From NCBI GenBank assembly GCA_964531745.1, contig CAZHFX010000003.1:1-47860 (forward strand): DNA of 47,860 bases. Reading direction: 5' to 3'. Source of the DNA: JACRFW01 sp964531745 (lineage in GTDB: Bacteria; Patescibacteriota; Patescibacteriia; Magasanikbacterales; GWA2-37-8). Positions 33,028 through 40,633 of the stretch are shown one piece after another; positions within the stretch are counted from its first letter, which is position 1; every line of letters starts with the position of its first letter. The position numbers and the translations under genes were made by a program. The notes under the pieces were generated by a model. It was not told the origin of the DNA, did not search any database, and was given only the letters and a program-made list of their open reading frames with translations.

Positions 33028-33056
33028 ACTATACCACTTTTTTAAAAACTTGTCAA
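33028..33056 (-). promoter_or_regulatory. Promoter of the 330-nt structured RNA
   Basis: On the minus strand TTGACA (33051-33056) and TATAGT (33028-33033) with a 17-nt spacer; the start is expected near 33021. Confidence 0.88.
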
Positions 33057-33122
33057 GAGTTGGCATAAAAAACAATATTTTGGCTAAATACAGCTAAAAT
33101 ACGGCAAAAAATGCTCAAACTG

Positions 33123-33146
33123 TTTGTATAGACTAGTGTATACAAA
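33123..33146. promoter_or_regulatory. 24-bp operator-like palindrome, copy 1
   Basis: tttgtata-gactagtg-tatacaaa, with 8-bp perfect arms and a ctag centre. It is identical to copy 2. An extended -10-like element tgtataac follows at about 33151-33158. It is a likely binding site of a dimeric repressor; the protein is unknown. Confidence 0.7.
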
Positions 33147-33248
33147 AAAGTGTATAACTTCCATGGGTGATTTCTCGGCTAAAAATAGACAAGATAATGA
33201 CCAAAAATACCAATAATTTAACACTCTCTGCTTACTTTATACCCAAAG

Positions 33249-33257
33249 TTATCCACA
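33249..33257 (+). promoter_or_regulatory. Consensus DnaA-box sequence
   Basis: ttatccaca is a perfect match to the DnaA 9-mer, 2 nt from palindrome copy 2. It is the only clear copy in the 33.05-33.34 kb AT-rich gap, so it may be chance or a regulatory site. Confidence 0.3.
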
Positions 33258-33258
33258 A

Positions 33259-33282
33259 TTTGTATAGACTAGTGTATACAAA
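33259..33282. promoter_or_regulatory. 24-bp operator-like palindrome, copy 2
   Basis: Identical in all 24 bases to copy 1, and 136 bp (about 13 helical turns) away. It covers the position where the -35 of the promoter with -10 at 33295-33300 would be, so a bound protein should block that promoter. Confidence 0.75.
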
Positions 33283-33291
33283 TTAAAATTA

Positions 33292-33300
33292 TGTTATACT
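33292..33300 (+). promoter_or_regulatory. Extended -10 promoter of the lamin-tail protein gene
   Basis: tgttatact is an extended -10 (TGnTATACT) 39 nt before the GTG start. The corresponding -35 position falls in palindrome copy 2. The rest of the 33.06-33.34 kb gap is AT-rich, with no ORF. Confidence 0.55.
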
Positions 33301-33338
33301 TATGTAAACTTAATTTTGTTTCTATACATTAGGAGGGT

Positions 33339-36023
33339 GTGAAGCAATCTCTTTTTCTTATAGGAATTCTCGCTTTTAGCGCGAGCTTTTTTATTTCTGC
33401 CGCCGCTTTTAGCGCGAATAATGACATAATTATCAATGAAATCGGGGCTTCCCCCACGAGCACCCATGAATGGATAGAAATTTGGAACAAAGGGGCCGAA
33501 CCAGTTGACCTCGCCGGCTGGAAATTCTGGGAAAACAATACCAGCCATAGCCTGGCCGCTACCACTACCGACAGCCTGGCCGCCCCCGGTGAATACGCGG
33601 CCATCTGCCAAGACAGCACTGCATTTATAGCCGATCATCCGGCCTTTGGCGGCTCAATTTTTGACTCTTCCTGGGGAAGTTTGAACGAAACCGGCGAAGA
33701 AATCGGCCTCAAAGACGCGCAGGAAAACTTCTTAGAACAATTTACCTATCAGCCAGCCACCGCGCGTTCGCTGGAGAGAAAAAACCCTTTATTATCCGAC
33801 TATTCCTTGAACAATTGGCAAGAACACCAGACCGGCGACACGTTGGGGTTCCAAAACAGTAATTACGCCATTGCCGCTGAAGCAACTTCAACCGCCTCTA
33901 CTGCTTCAACAACGCCCGCCTCTGCCGCCACCACTCCATTTTCACCGTCTGACTCGCCGGCAAACACAGCCGCTTCATCCTCTCCGCCTTTGTATCCCTC
34001 CACCTCGTCCCTGTGGGCGCAGATAAAAATCAACGAATTTCTCCCTGATCCTGAAAACGGAGAAGAATGGATAGAGCTTTATAACGGGGCTACCACTAGT
34101 CTTGATTTAGTTGACGGCCTGCTCTGCGACAGCCGAGAAGCCAACTGCGCTATCGCCGCGACCAGCGGCACCATCGCCGCCCAAGGCTGGGCGACGTTCT
34201 TCTTGAATGGCAGTCATCTCAACAACGGCGGCGACAGCGTAATTTTGAAAAACCCTGACGGAACAACCGTTGACCAAATAAATTACGGAACCGGCGCTCT
34301 CGCCGCCCCGGAGAAAGGACAGACCGCGGCTAGAAAAAATGACGGGGCAGATACTGATGCTGACGTTGACTGGGCGATTACGACCAGCCTAACCCCCGGA
34401 TCAAGCAATATAATTGTTGAGCCGCCGACACCGGCTCCAGCCAATAATAGCGGCGGTGGCGGCAGCAGTAATTGGTCATCCGGAGGCGGAACGCCGCCGG
34501 CGCCCTCCTCCGCCCCGTCCGCTCCCGCCACCATCGCAAAAACTACTGCCACAACCACCACTTCAACCGCCAAAACGCCAAATAAAGGCGCAACCGGCGA
34601 CCCAGTAAAAATCATTTGGAAAATATCCGCTCCGCGCGCGGCCGCGCCGCAAGAAAATGTCATATTAAGCGCAGTCAGCTCGGCCGATCCGCGCGGCGGA
34701 GCCATTCTTATGAGCTGGAATCTTGGAGACGGCGCAATAATTGACGGGCAAACCGTCTCTCACGCCTTCTCTGCTTCCGGCACTTATCGCGTCACGGTTT
34801 CCGCCACCTCAACGCAAGGAACAACCGGACAGCAGACACTCTTCCTATCGGTCGCTCCCGGCCTATCCACTCATCACGGCGAAGTGTTAATTAGCGAAGT
34901 TTTTCCCAATCCGCCCGGAACCGACCAAGGAGAATTTATTGAACTATTCAACAGCGCCCCAACCAGCATTTCGCTGGCCGGCTGGAAACTGGAAACGAGC
35001 AACGAAAAAAGTTTTACCATCCCGGAAAAAACCATTATCAAGCCGAGCGGAAATTTGGTTTTTTACCGCGCCGCCACCCGTCTGGTGCTGGATAACACTA
35101 AAGAAATCATCACTCTAAAAACGCCGGATAATGTGGCGGCCGACCTGGCGGCCTACAGTAAAAGCGAGCCCGGCCAAAGCTTGTCGCTCATGAACGGCGA
35201 GCGCGCCTGGACCAAGGAAATTACTCCGGGATTCATTGGAGTAAACGAAGAACCCAAAGAACAAGTGCTCGGCAAAAAAATTACGGCTGACAAAATATAC
35301 CCGGCATCGCCAACGACAACTCCCCGGCCCAAACCAACAACCGCCCGCCTCGCTTTGGCCGATGCCCGCGCTTTGAAAAAAGGCAGCGCCGTGGCGGTTC
35401 AAGGTATAGTAACTGTGCCGCCGAAAACTTTCAGCGAACATTATTTTTATATCGCCGACAGCTCGGGCGGCTTGCAAATGTACTCCTCCAAAAAAGACCT
35501 GCCTCCGCTCTCCGTTGGCGATAAAGTGAAAGTTGCCGGACAGCTATCGCAAACTAACAATGTTTCGCGGTTAAAAATCGCTTCCGCCGGCGCTATTGAT
35601 ATTCTAGCCGCCAAACAAACTCTGGAGCCGGAAAAACTGGCTCTAGAAGATATTGACGAGGACGCCGCCGGCAAACTCATAGTGGTAACCGGAGAAATTA
35701 CCGGCATCACGGGCAACCAGCTCTACCTTGATGACGGCGAAACCGAGGAGGTGGTGTATCTGAAAACCGCCGCGCATATAGACCGAAGCCGGCTAAAACC
35801 CGGGGACACTCTTCAGGTGACGGGCGTCGCGGAACAAACTAAAAATGGCTGGCAAATCTGGCCGCGCGGCAACGACGACCTCCGGCTGGTCGCCGCCTCC
35901 GCCCCCAGCCAAACTGCCGGCAAGAACAGCAATCAGACATCCAAATATGCCGCCGTTACTATCGGCGGCCTGGCTCTAATCGCCGCCGCTTTTATTTTTA
36001 GAAAGAGATTTCCACAGCTATAG
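33339..36023 (+). CDS. Secreted multidomain protein: three lamin-tail domains, PKD and OB-fold, C-terminal membrane anchor
   Basis: Protein of 894 aa. Signal peptide 1-26. Lamin-tail domain 1 (about 28-140) has IIINEIGASPTSTHEWIEIW, and domain 2 (225-345) has IKINEFLPDPENGEEWIELY. A Ser/Thr/Pro-rich linker follows, then a PKD-like domain (421-507) with MSWNLGDGAIIDGQTVSHAF. Domain 3 (513-640) has VLISEVFPNPPGTDQGEFIE. An OB-fold nucleic-acid-binding-like pair (677-850) has AVAVQGIVTVPPKTFSEHYF, and a C-terminal helix plus RKRF tail closes it. Such proteins decorate the surface and sometimes accompany nucleases, but no nuclease domain is present here. The start is GTG 33339. The aggagg lies only 2 nt upstream, an unusually short spacing, so the true start may differ. 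Confidence 0.88.
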   Translation: MKQSLFLIGILAFSASFFISAAAFSANNDIIINEIGASPTSTHEWIEIWNKGAEPVDLAGWKFWENNTSHSLAATTTDSLAAPGEYAAICQDSTAFIADHPAFGGSIFDSSWGSLNETGEEIGLKDAQENFLEQFTYQPATARSLERKNPLLSDYSLNNWQEHQTGDTLGFQNSNYAIAAEATSTASTASTTPASAATTPFSPSDSPANTAASSSPPLYPSTSSLWAQIKINEFLPDPENGEEWIELYNGATTSLDLVDGLLCDSREANCAIAATSGTIAAQGWATFFLNGSHLNNGGDSVILKNPDGTTVDQINYGTGALAAPEKGQTAARKNDGADTDADVDWAITTSLTPGSSNIIVEPPTPAPANNSGGGGSSNWSSGGGTPPAPSSAPSAPATIAKTTATTTTSTAKTPNKGATGDPVKIIWKISAPRAAAPQENVILSAVSSADPRGGAILMSWNLGDGAIIDGQTVSHAFSASGTYRVTVSATSTQGTTGQQTLFLSVAPGLSTHHGEVLISEVFPNPPGTDQGEFIELFNSAPTSISLAGWKLETSNEKSFTIPEKTIIKPSGNLVFYRAATRLVLDNTKEIITLKTPDNVAADLAAYSKSEPGQSLSLMNGERAWTKEITPGFIGVNEEPKEQVLGKKITADKIYPASPTTTPRPKPTTARLALADARALKKGSAVAVQGIVTVPPKTFSEHYFYIADSSGGLQMYSSKKDLPPLSVGDKVKVAGQLSQTNNVSRLKIASAGAIDILAAKQTLEPEKLALEDIDEDAAGKLIVVTGEITGITGNQLYLDDGETEEVVYLKTAAHIDRSRLKPGDTLQVTGVAEQTKNGWQIWPRGNDDLRLVAASAPSQTAGKNSNQTSKYAAVTIGGLALIAAAFIFRKRFPQL

Positions 36024-36119
36024 CTCTCGCCAAATCAAACCAGCTTTGGTATATTACTTTTGCCCAGATGTACTGCGCTCCGCACACCGCGGAGGCAACT
36101 CGGGCACAAGGAGTTCGCC

Positions 36120-36263
36120 ATGCTGCGCGCGACTTCGCCGCCTCTCTTCATGACGAGACCCAACACGTCGGGAAAGACGCTCGCCAAGAACCACCGAGCC
36201 GCCTTCACCGTGTGCGAAGAGCGCCCGCCGCTCCACACGCACAGCGCGTTCAACTCGACCTAG
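36120..36263 (+). CDS. Possible 47-aa protein in a GC-rich islet
   Basis: The ORF starts at ATG 36120 with aaggag 6 nt upstream and ends at TAG 36261-36263. Codons end almost always in G or C, unlike the flanking genes. The product (MLRATSPPLFMTRPNTSGKT and 27 more residues) is basic, Pro/Thr/His-rich and matches no family I know. A ctccgc/gcggag hairpin precedes it and two terminators follow. An antisense frame (36035-36253) exists without a ribosome-binding site. Coding status is uncertain; the islet could instead be a small RNA. Confidence 0.45.
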   Translation: MLRATSPPLFMTRPNTSGKTLAKNHRAAFTVCEERPPLHTHSAFNST

Positions 36264-36298
36264 CCTACAGCGAGACCCTCGCGGCAAAGGTCACAACC

Positions 36299-36332
36299 GG
36301 GGCCGGCGGTCGCACTAGCGACCGCCGGCCCC
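36299..36332. terminator. 15-bp perfect GC hairpin closing the GC-rich islet
   Basis: ggggccggcggtcgc (36299-36313) and its exact complement (36318-36332) flank the loop acta. No T-run follows directly, so it may be a transcript-end stabiliser rather than a terminator on its own. Confidence 0.65.
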
Positions 36333-36341
36333 ACCCCCTAT

Positions 36342-36374
36342 ACATCTTGTCTAAAAGATGTTTTTTTATTTTTG
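36342..36374 (+). terminator. Intrinsic terminator after the GC-rich islet
   Basis: acatctt and aagatgt (36342-36348, 36355-36361) with a 6-nt loop, followed by a run of seven T and attttt. Confidence 0.9.
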
Positions 36375-36385
36375 CTACTGATGCC

Positions 36386-36414
36386 TTGACAGCCAGACAA
36401 TAAAAAGAGATAAT
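36386..36414 (+). promoter_or_regulatory. Promoter of the coiled-coil protein gene
   Basis: TTGACA (36386-36391) and GATAAT (36409-36414) with a 17-nt spacer, 19 nt before the ATG at 36433. Confidence 0.8.
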
Positions 36415-36432
36415 ATTCAAACAATTAACCTT

Positions 36433-36816
36433 ATGACAAAAATAAAAAATAATTTGGAAAAATTAGAAAAAAAAGTTGATGATATTTTAGAAATCGTTAT
36501 TTTTTTGAAAGACAATACGGCTAGCAAAGAAGATTTAGACGACTTCAAAAAAGAAACCCGCCAAAAATTTGACGCGATGGATAAACGATTTGAAGGAATG
36601 GATAAACGATTTGACGAAGTAGATAGACAACTATCATCAATAGAAACCGAGCTCGCCTCTATACACAATGAATTAGATAATATTAAACTGCGGATGGCAC
36701 AAATTGAACGACGTCTAGCTGAAGATACCGACGCCGTGGCTTCTGACTTTTTGTCGCTCCAAACGCGCGTGGAAAAACTGGAAAAGAAAATTAAACAATT
36801 GGAGCATGCCCGTTAA
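36433..36816 (+). CDS. Small coiled-coil protein
   Basis: Protein of 127 aa that is almost entirely heptad-patterned: ILEIVIFLKDNTASKEDLDD, the tandem units FDAMDKRFEGMDKRFDEVDR, then IHNELDNIKLRMAQIERRLA and a C-terminal VEKLEKKIKQLE. Such proteins (often labelled DUF16- or t-SNARE-like by composition) are cytoplasmic or phage/structural coiled coils without catalytic residues. It has its own promoter and terminator and stands alone before two tRNA-Ser genes. The MDKRF unit is duplicated at DNA level (gataaacgatttga). No function can be assigned. Confidence 0.85.
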   Translation: MTKIKNNLEKLEKKVDDILEIVIFLKDNTASKEDLDDFKKETRQKFDAMDKRFEGMDKRFDEVDRQLSSIETELASIHNELDNIKLRMAQIERRLAEDTDAVASDFLSLQTRVEKLEKKIKQLEHAR

Positions 36817-36837
36817 AAAATGACTTTAAAAAAAACA

Positions 36838-36865
36838 ACCGGCCGGCTTTGCCCGGTCTTTTTTA
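36838..36865 (+). terminator. Intrinsic terminator of the coiled-coil gene
   Basis: accgg and ccggt (36838-36842, 36853-36857) followed by cttttttattt. The loop is about 10 nt. Confidence 0.7.
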
Positions 36866-36913
36866 TTTATCCTTGATTTTAGGCGTTGGCTGTGATAGTT
36901 TATCTGACACAAT

Positions 36914-37004
36914 GGAGAGGTGGCCGAGTGGTTTAAGGCAACAGTCTTGAAAACTGTCGTCCGCCAATGGCGGACCGTGAGTTCGAATCTCACCCTCTCC
37001 GCCA
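36914..37004 (+). tRNA. tRNA-Ser (anticodon UGA)
   Basis: Acceptor ggagagg/cctctcc, anticodon loop tctTGAaaa, long variable arm built on cgtccgccaatggcggacc, T-arm gagttcgaatctc. The 3' CCA is encoded (37002-37004). Confidence 0.97.
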
Positions 37005-37028
37005 CGCCAGCTATCACAACAGTAGGGC

Positions 37029-37115
37029 GGAAGGGTGGCCGAGCGGTTGAAGGCGTTGGTCTCGAACACCAATATAGTTGCAAGACTATCGAGAGTTCGA
37101 ATCTCTCCCCTTCCG
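37029..37115 (+). tRNA. tRNA-Ser (anticodon CGA)
   Basis: Acceptor ggaaggg/cccttcc, anticodon loop tctCGAaca, variable arm tatagttgcaagactat, T-arm gagttcgaatctc. CCA is not encoded (discriminator G, then cct). Confidence 0.97.
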
Positions 37116-37130
37116 CCTTATTGCTGAATT

Positions 37131-37733
37131 ATGAAAATTAATCTCCCTAAATCAACTGTCCGCCTTCCCGCCGTCTGGGGAGAATTTAAAATTTTTACTG
37201 CGCCTAGCGGCGACGTTAAAAATCCGCATATCGTGCTTATCAATGGCTCTTTTTTAGAAAAAAATAAAACGCCGCTGGTGCGCATACACTCCGAATGCCT
37301 GACCGGCGATATTTTCGGCTCACGGCGCTGTGACTGCGGCGGGCAATTGCACCGCTCCCTTAAACTTATTGGCAAAAAAGGCGGCGCGCTTATTTACCTG
37401 CGCCAGGAAGGGCGCGGCGTCGGCCTCATCAACAAACTGAAGGCCTATAAACTGCAGGAACAAGGTTTGGATACGGTGGAAGCGCAAATAAAACTACACC
37501 TGCCGATTGACGACCGAGATTATGCCATAGCCGCCCGCATACTCAAGCGCCTCAGCTTGAAAAGCATCCGCCTCCTGACCAACAACCCTCTCAAAGTCGC
37601 TGACCTGTCCGTCCATGGCATTGAAGTGATTGAGCGTCTGCCGATCGCGACCAAAGCCAACCCCTTCAACAAAGAATATCTCAAAACCAAACGGCTCAAA
37701 CTAGGGCATGTAAACCCGGCTCTTGATGACTAA
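37131..37733 (+). CDS. ribA: GTP cyclohydrolase II
   Basis: A 200-aa enzyme for the first step of riboflavin synthesis, opening GTP to the diaminopyrimidine. RIHSECLTGDIFGSRRCDCG carries the three zinc cysteines and substrate Arg; YLRQEGRGVGLINKLKAY has the catalytic Gln/Arg/Tyr region; RLLTNNPLKVADLSVHGIEV is the C-terminal NNP motif. It is a stand-alone GCHII, not fused to RibB, and slightly short for the family. It starts 15 nt after tRNA-Ser and overlaps ribD by 8 nt. Confidence 0.96.
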   Translation: MKINLPKSTVRLPAVWGEFKIFTAPSGDVKNPHIVLINGSFLEKNKTPLVRIHSECLTGDIFGSRRCDCGGQLHRSLKLIGKKGGALIYLRQEGRGVGLINKLKAYKLQEQGLDTVEAQIKLHLPIDDRDYAIAARILKRLSLKSIRLLTNNPLKVADLSVHGIEVIERLPIATKANPFNKEYLKTKRLKLGHVNPALDD

Positions 37734-38817
37734 TGCTGACGACGCTATTTTTATGAAACGGGCCTTGGCGCTGGCCGAGCATGGCCTTGGTTTTGTATCG
37801 CCCAACCCGCTGGTCGGAGCGGTGGTGGTAAAAAATGAAAGAATTATAGGCGAAGGCTATCACGCTCGCTATGGCGAAAGTCACGCCGAGGCGGCGGCGC
37901 TGGAAGACGCCAGAGCACGCGGAGAAGACCCGCGTGGAGCGACTCTCTATATCACTCTGGAACCGTGCAACCATACCGGCCACCAGCCACCCTGCGTAGA
38001 AGCCATTATAAAAGCTGGCATCGGCAAGGTAGTGTACGCCATTGCCGACCCAAACCCGGCCGTCCGAGGCGGCGGCGCGCGAGTGCTGGAAAAATCCGGA
38101 ATAGAAATTGCCGGCGGAGTGCTCTCCGCCGAGGCCCGGGAACAAAATAAAATCTGGCTGTACTGGATTACCGCCAAAACGCCCTATGTGTGCATAAAAG
38201 TGGCTGCAACGCTGGATAACAAAATTACTAAAAAAATCGGCGCCGCCACCCAAATCAGTTGCCCGGAAAGCCAGCAATTTTCTCACACCCTGCGCCAGCA
38301 ATTTGACGCCATTTTAGTGGGCGAGGGCACGGTCGCCATAGATAATCCGGCCCTCACCACTAGACTGGCCGGGCTTCCCATCCCGCCTCACCAGCCATTG
38401 CGCGTCATCGTTGACGGGCGCCTCACTATTTCTCCAGCGGCTAGAGTATTAAATGACGCGCACTGCCTCGTTCTCACCACTTCTGCCGCCCACCCGACTG
38501 CGCTCTCGGCCATCAAAAAAAAAGCGGCCGTGGCCATTGTTCCCGGAACAAACGGCCGCATTGCGAGCGCCGACATTCTGCGCGAGCTGTCCAAACGTTT
38601 TATCACGAGTATCTTGATAGAAGGCGGCCAACAAATTTTAACTGATTTTTTTGCTGACGGACCGGTGAATGAATGGATCATAATCCGCTCGCCCCTAACC
38701 TTTGGCGAGGGTTTGGATTTTATCGCCGGCCCCGATCAATTTACAAAAAAATTCTCTCAACAAAAAACCGTTCCGGCCGGCCGCGATACCATAGAATTTT
38801 ACTCGCCACGCTTGTGA
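37726..38817 (+). CDS. ribD: Bifunctional pyrimidine deaminase/reductase RibD
   Basis: A 363-aa enzyme of the second and third riboflavin steps. The N-terminal deaminase has SHAEAAAL (zinc His and proton-shuttle Glu, near residue 51) and LEPCNHTGHQPPC (two zinc cysteines, near 82-92). The C-terminal reductase has AATLDNKITKKIGAATQIS, DAILVGEGTVAIDNPALTTR and SILIEGGQQILTDFF, the NADPH- and substrate-binding elements. ATG 37726 lies inside the end of ribA, so the two are coupled; TTG 37723 is an alternative. Riboflavin synthase (ribE) and lumazine synthase (ribH) do not follow. Confidence 0.95.
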   Translation: MTNADDAIFMKRALALAEHGLGFVSPNPLVGAVVVKNERIIGEGYHARYGESHAEAAALEDARARGEDPRGATLYITLEPCNHTGHQPPCVEAIIKAGIGKVVYAIADPNPAVRGGGARVLEKSGIEIAGGVLSAEAREQNKIWLYWITAKTPYVCIKVAATLDNKITKKIGAATQISCPESQQFSHTLRQQFDAILVGEGTVAIDNPALTTRLAGLPIPPHQPLRVIVDGRLTISPAARVLNDAHCLVLTTSAAHPTALSAIKKKAAVAIVPGTNGRIASADILRELSKRFITSILIEGGQQILTDFFADGPVNEWIIIRSPLTFGEGLDFIAGPDQFTKKFSQQKTVPAGRDTIEFYSPRL

Positions 38818-38863
38818 AACGGACAAAAAAAGAGTATTCTACAACAGAAATTAACATCCGCGT

Positions 38864-39244
38864 ATGGCCGACCGAATTAACGCCCAGGTTACGCTCTCGC
38901 CGCTCGTTTTTGCTATTCTCAAAACCAAACAGCCGATTCAGTCGGCATTTGCGAACATCATTGATCTAGATAATGTAACGGTGATTATTGAACAAAGCAA
39001 ATACGCCGCGAACGGCGATGTCACCGGCGCCATCCTTGACTGGAAACTTTTCACGCTGGGGCCAGCGTCACTGCCGGAAGCCGGGAAAATTATTGCCAAA
39101 GTGACTTCGGCCATGGCCGCTTTCGGAGTTGCCGCGGTTCCCATCGCCGCTTTTGACCGTGAACATTTCTTAATTAAAAAATCCAACCTCGCCGCCGCCA
39201 TTACCCGCTTTGAAACGCTCGGCCTCAAGGTAATAAAGCTGTAA
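38864..39244 (+). CDS. ACT-like (CASTOR/ACT_7-type) small protein
   Basis: Protein of 126 aa without signal or membrane segment. The C-terminal half follows the ACT_7/CASTOR pattern: SLPEAGKIIAKVTSAMAAFG, then VAAVPIAAFDREHFLIKKSN with the conserved small-x-(T/F)-D-x-(D/E)-(Y/H) turn, and a last helix AAAITRFETLG. Such domains bind amino acids and regulate enzymes or appear alone. The N-terminal half may be a second, degenerate ACT unit. It lies 46 nt after ribD and 4 nt before the phosphatase gene. The assignment rests on pattern only. Confidence 0.65.
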   Translation: MADRINAQVTLSPLVFAILKTKQPIQSAFANIIDLDNVTVIIEQSKYAANGDVTGAILDWKLFTLGPASLPEAGKIIAKVTSAMAAFGVAAVPIAAFDREHFLIKKSNLAAAITRFETLGLKVIKL

Positions 39245-39248
39245 TGGT

Positions 39249-40019
39249 ATGCAAAATTTCATTAAGGAAATCGCGCGAGAGGCGGGAGACATTGTCCTCA
39301 AAAAATTCGGGAAAATCGGCGTAAAATATACCAAACGAGACGCCACCGACGTGGTTACCGAGGCCGACGAAGCTTCCAACGAACTCTTGGTAAATCGCAT
39401 TAAAAAACATTTTCCGGCCCACGGTATTATTTCCGAAGAACAGCCAAAATTCCAGCCAGACGCAGACTATGTCTGGATTATTGACCCGCTTGACGGCACG
39501 CGCAATTATTCCACCGGCACGCCGCTTTTTGGCGTCCTCATCGGGCTCGCCTACAAAAATATCATGCAACTGGCCACTATTTTTGACCCGGTGCACGATG
39601 AAATGTTCTTCGCGGAACGCGGAGGGGGCGCTTTTCTCAATGGCAAGCCAATTGCCTGCTCAAAACGCGCGGAACTGAAACATAGCTTTGGCTGTCTCAA
39701 CACTCACTGGAGCGCCAACCGCATTGACTGGCTCAAAAAAGTTATTCACGCGGCCGAAATGAGCGATTTCTGGACCAGCGGTTTTGGCTCGGTCGCGATA
39801 AGCTCGGCCTACGTAGCCGCCGGCCGGCGCGATTGGTATTGCGGTTTTGGAGCATCACTTTGGGATTATGCCGCCACTTCGCTGGTTTTAAGCGAGTCTG
39901 GTTGCTTGGTTACCAATGCCGCCGGAGAACCCTGGCGGCTGGAACACTGTGAGCTGGTGGCCGCTAATCCGGCGCTCCACCCGACGATTCTTAAAATGAT
40001 CGGTAATACTGCCCCCTGA
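39249..40019 (+). CDS. Inositol monophosphatase-family phosphatase
   Basis: Protein of 256 aa with all Mg-binding motifs of the IMPase/FBPase-like fold: DVVTEADEASNE, ISEEQ, WIIDPLDGTRNYSTGTPLFG and ASLWDYAATSLVLSESG. Substrates in the family include inositol phosphates, 3'-phosphoadenosine-5'-phosphate and histidinol phosphate. Here the context (riboflavin genes upstream) might suggest the missing phosphatase of the riboflavin pathway, but that is speculation. Typical length; start ATG 39249, 4 nt after the previous stop. Confidence 0.93.
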   Translation: MQNFIKEIAREAGDIVLKKFGKIGVKYTKRDATDVVTEADEASNELLVNRIKKHFPAHGIISEEQPKFQPDADYVWIIDPLDGTRNYSTGTPLFGVLIGLAYKNIMQLATIFDPVHDEMFFAERGGGAFLNGKPIACSKRAELKHSFGCLNTHWSANRIDWLKKVIHAAEMSDFWTSGFGSVAISSAYVAAGRRDWYCGFGASLWDYAATSLVLSESGCLVTNAAGEPWRLEHCELVAANPALHPTILKMIGNTAP

Positions 40020-40024
40020 TAAAC

Positions 40025-40633
40025 ATGGATTTTCTCATCACTTTTTTGCCAAAAATTGAAAACCTCGGCCTCTTCGTCTATTGGCTCATTTTTGGCATTT
40101 GCGTGCTTGAATCAACGGCTGTGATTGGTCTTGTCGTTCCGGGAACCACTATCCTTGTATTCTTCGGCTTCTTGGCTTCACAACAGGCGGTGGATCTCGG
40201 CGATGTCATTTGGGTGGCGGCGCTGGGCGGAATCATAGGTGATGCTATCAGTTTCTACCTGGGCAAACGTGGCATCAGCCTATTTCGCTCCGAACGCCGG
40301 TTTCTCAATATAGGCCATTTGGAAAAGGGTAAAATATTCTTCAACAATCACGGCGACAAAAGCGTCTTTCTCGCCCGTTTCATCGGCCCCATCCGCCCAA
40401 TCATTCCCTTTGTCGCCGGACTCTGCGCCATGAATCGTAAAAAATTCTTCCTTTTGAATATTATCGGCGGGTTTGCCTCGGCGATAGTTTTTTCCCTTCT
40501 AGGCTACTTCTTCGGCCAGGCCTGGGGGAAAGCGGAAGTTTGGTTTGGACGCATTGAGGCGGGAGCGGTGATTGCTATCGCCGTCGTTTTGGCCGGGTAT
40601 GGCATCAGAAAATTGCTCTTCAAAAAAGCCTAG
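40025..40633 (+). CDS. DedA/VTT-family membrane protein
   Basis: Protein of 202 aa with about five hydrophobic segments. ESTAVIGLVVPGTTILVFFG is the DedA re-entrant motif, followed by GDAISFYLGKRG, FLARFIGPIRPIIPFVAGLC (the conserved F/LxRFxPxxR region) and a C-terminal helix. DedA proteins move phospholipid carriers such as undecaprenyl phosphate across the membrane or maintain proton-motive force. It starts 5 nt after the phosphatase gene, and its 3' end overlaps the convergent riboflavin kinase gene by 14 nt. Confidence 0.93.
   Translation: MDFLITFLPKIENLGLFVYWLIFGICVLESTAVIGLVVPGTTILVFFGFLASQQAVDLGDVIWVAALGGIIGDAISFYLGKRGISLFRSERRFLNIGHLEKGKIFFNNHGDKSVFLARFIGPIRPIIPFVAGLCAMNRKKFFLLNIIGGFASAIVFSLLGYFFGQAWGKAEVWFGRIEAGAVIAIAVVLAGYGIRKLLFKKA

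Noticed and set aside
33249..33257. Assigning a replication origin
   Set aside because: One DnaA box alone is insufficient and no origin-linked genes are present; kept only as a low-interest finding.
36035..36287. Antisense frames on the minus strand across the GC-rich islet
   Set aside because: They start at weak codons without a ribosome-binding site and run through the leader hairpin; the plus-strand ORF with aaggag is the better candidate.
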